This document shows positions 31,191-31,477 of a stretch of 31,477 nt of DNA, piece after piece (position 1 is the first letter of the stretch; each line of letters starts with the position of its first letter). The position numbers and the translations under genes were made by a program. The DNA comes from CALSMU01 sp963926405 (GTDB lineage Bacteria > Bacteroidota > Bacteroidia > Flavobacteriales_D > Parvicellaceae), in contig CAWUXI010000053.1 in NCBI GenBank assembly GCA_963926405.1, forward strand, positions 1 through 31,477, given 5' to 3'. The notes beneath the pieces are model-generated. The model was given only the letters and a program-made list of their open reading frames with translations. It was not told where the DNA came from and ran no database searches.

Positions 31191-31477
31191 ATGACGACGC
31201 AAACATTTTTAATAATGCAAAATATAGACTTCCCTTCTGAAGCAGAGAATATTTATTTGGTAGAAAAACTAGTGGATAATGTTTGTGAAGAGTTAAAAAT
31301 TCCTGAAGATAATTACGGCAATATTTTAATTGCTTTAACTGAAGCGGTAAACAATGCAATTCATCATGGAAATAAATTAGATGCCAATAAGAAAACATCG
31401 GTAGCTTGTGGGCAAGATGAAAATAAGTTAAAATTCAGAATTGAAGATGAGGGAGTAGGTTTTGACTTTAACAATTT
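31191..31477 (+). CDS. HATPase-fold protein, RsbW/anti-sigma kinase-like (3' end outside window)
   Basis: The first 95 residues of a small GHKL ATPase. Start ATG at 31191, 4 bases after the DUF4175 stop; a second ATG at residue 9 is an alternative. Seen are the N-box LTEAVNNAIHHGNK (about 49-62) with the magnesium-binding Glu and Asn, and the G1 box IEDEGVGFDF. This matches the serine/threonine-kinase anti-sigma (RsbW/SpoIIAB) group rather than a histidine kinase. In Bacteroidota I recall such a gene next to DUF4175 and before ybeY and mnmG, but the downstream genes are outside the window. Its partner, an anti-sigma antagonist or other protein, is not visible. Confidence 0.88.
   Translation, partial: MTTQTFLIMQNIDFPSEAENIYLVEKLVDNVCEELKIPEDNYGNILIALTEAVNNAIHHGNKLDANKKTSVACGQDENKLKFRIEDEGVGFDFNN

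Overview
The window is chromosomal DNA of a member of the Bacteroidota, most likely Flavobacteriales. I infer this from an AT-rich sequence, several promoters of the Bacteroidota type (TTG, 19 bases, TAnnTTTG), a type IX secretion 'type B' (gliding-motility C-terminal) sorting domain, many short-signal lipoproteins, a DUF4175 protein, and an ATP synthase operon that lacks the beta and epsilon genes. Genus cannot be decided from the sequence alone. No rRNA, tRNA, CRISPR array, insertion sequence or phage gene was seen; this is a housekeeping region with a few lineage-specific genes.

Layout. 1-1106 (+): end of an M28 zinc peptidase, then type 1 isopentenyl-diphosphate isomerase. 1101-8262 (-): a lipoprotein of unknown function; a CotH-kinase/beta-helix lipoprotein; a 51-residue acidic, histidine-containing lipoprotein with its own promoter and strong terminator; a secreted protein with YD-like repeats; a WYL-domain regulator; and a TlpA-like thioredoxin lipoprotein. 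8414-10065 (+): an ECF sigma factor overlapping by 4 bases a membrane protein that looks like its anti-sigma partner but carries a PKD domain and a type B sorting domain. 10098-15095 (-): F1Fo ATP synthase operon atpB-E-F-H-A-G with a good promoter and a 15-bp stem-loop after atpE. 15329-21552 (+): penicillin-binding protein 1A with a four-cysteine insertion, both subunits of a 3-oxoacid CoA-transferase, a GT-C-like membrane protein and a DPM1-like glycosyltransferase. 21703-25109 (-): a TPR hybrid histidine kinase and a LytTR response regulator, overlapping by 4 bases. 25361-27273 (-): hemN and queD. 27274-27793: a 520-base stretch with no recognisable gene. 27794-31477 (+): a large DUF4175 coiled-coil membrane protein and the start of an HATPase (RsbW-like) protein.

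How the genes work together. The ATP synthase genes encode the whole Fo sector plus delta, alpha and gamma; beta and epsilon must lie elsewhere. The sigma factor and its partner form a likely transcription-control pair whose sensor may reach the cell surface. The histidine kinase and LytTR regulator form a complete four-step phosphorelay (His407, Asp698, His843, then Asp53 of the regulator). The glycosyltransferase pair fits a route in which a polyprenyl-phosphate sugar is made in the cytoplasm and used by a membrane GT-C enzyme. The most unusual items are the surface-sorted anti-sigma candidate, the cysteine insertion in PBP1A, the atpE stem-loop, the CotH/beta-helix fusion and the tiny lipoprotein beside it.
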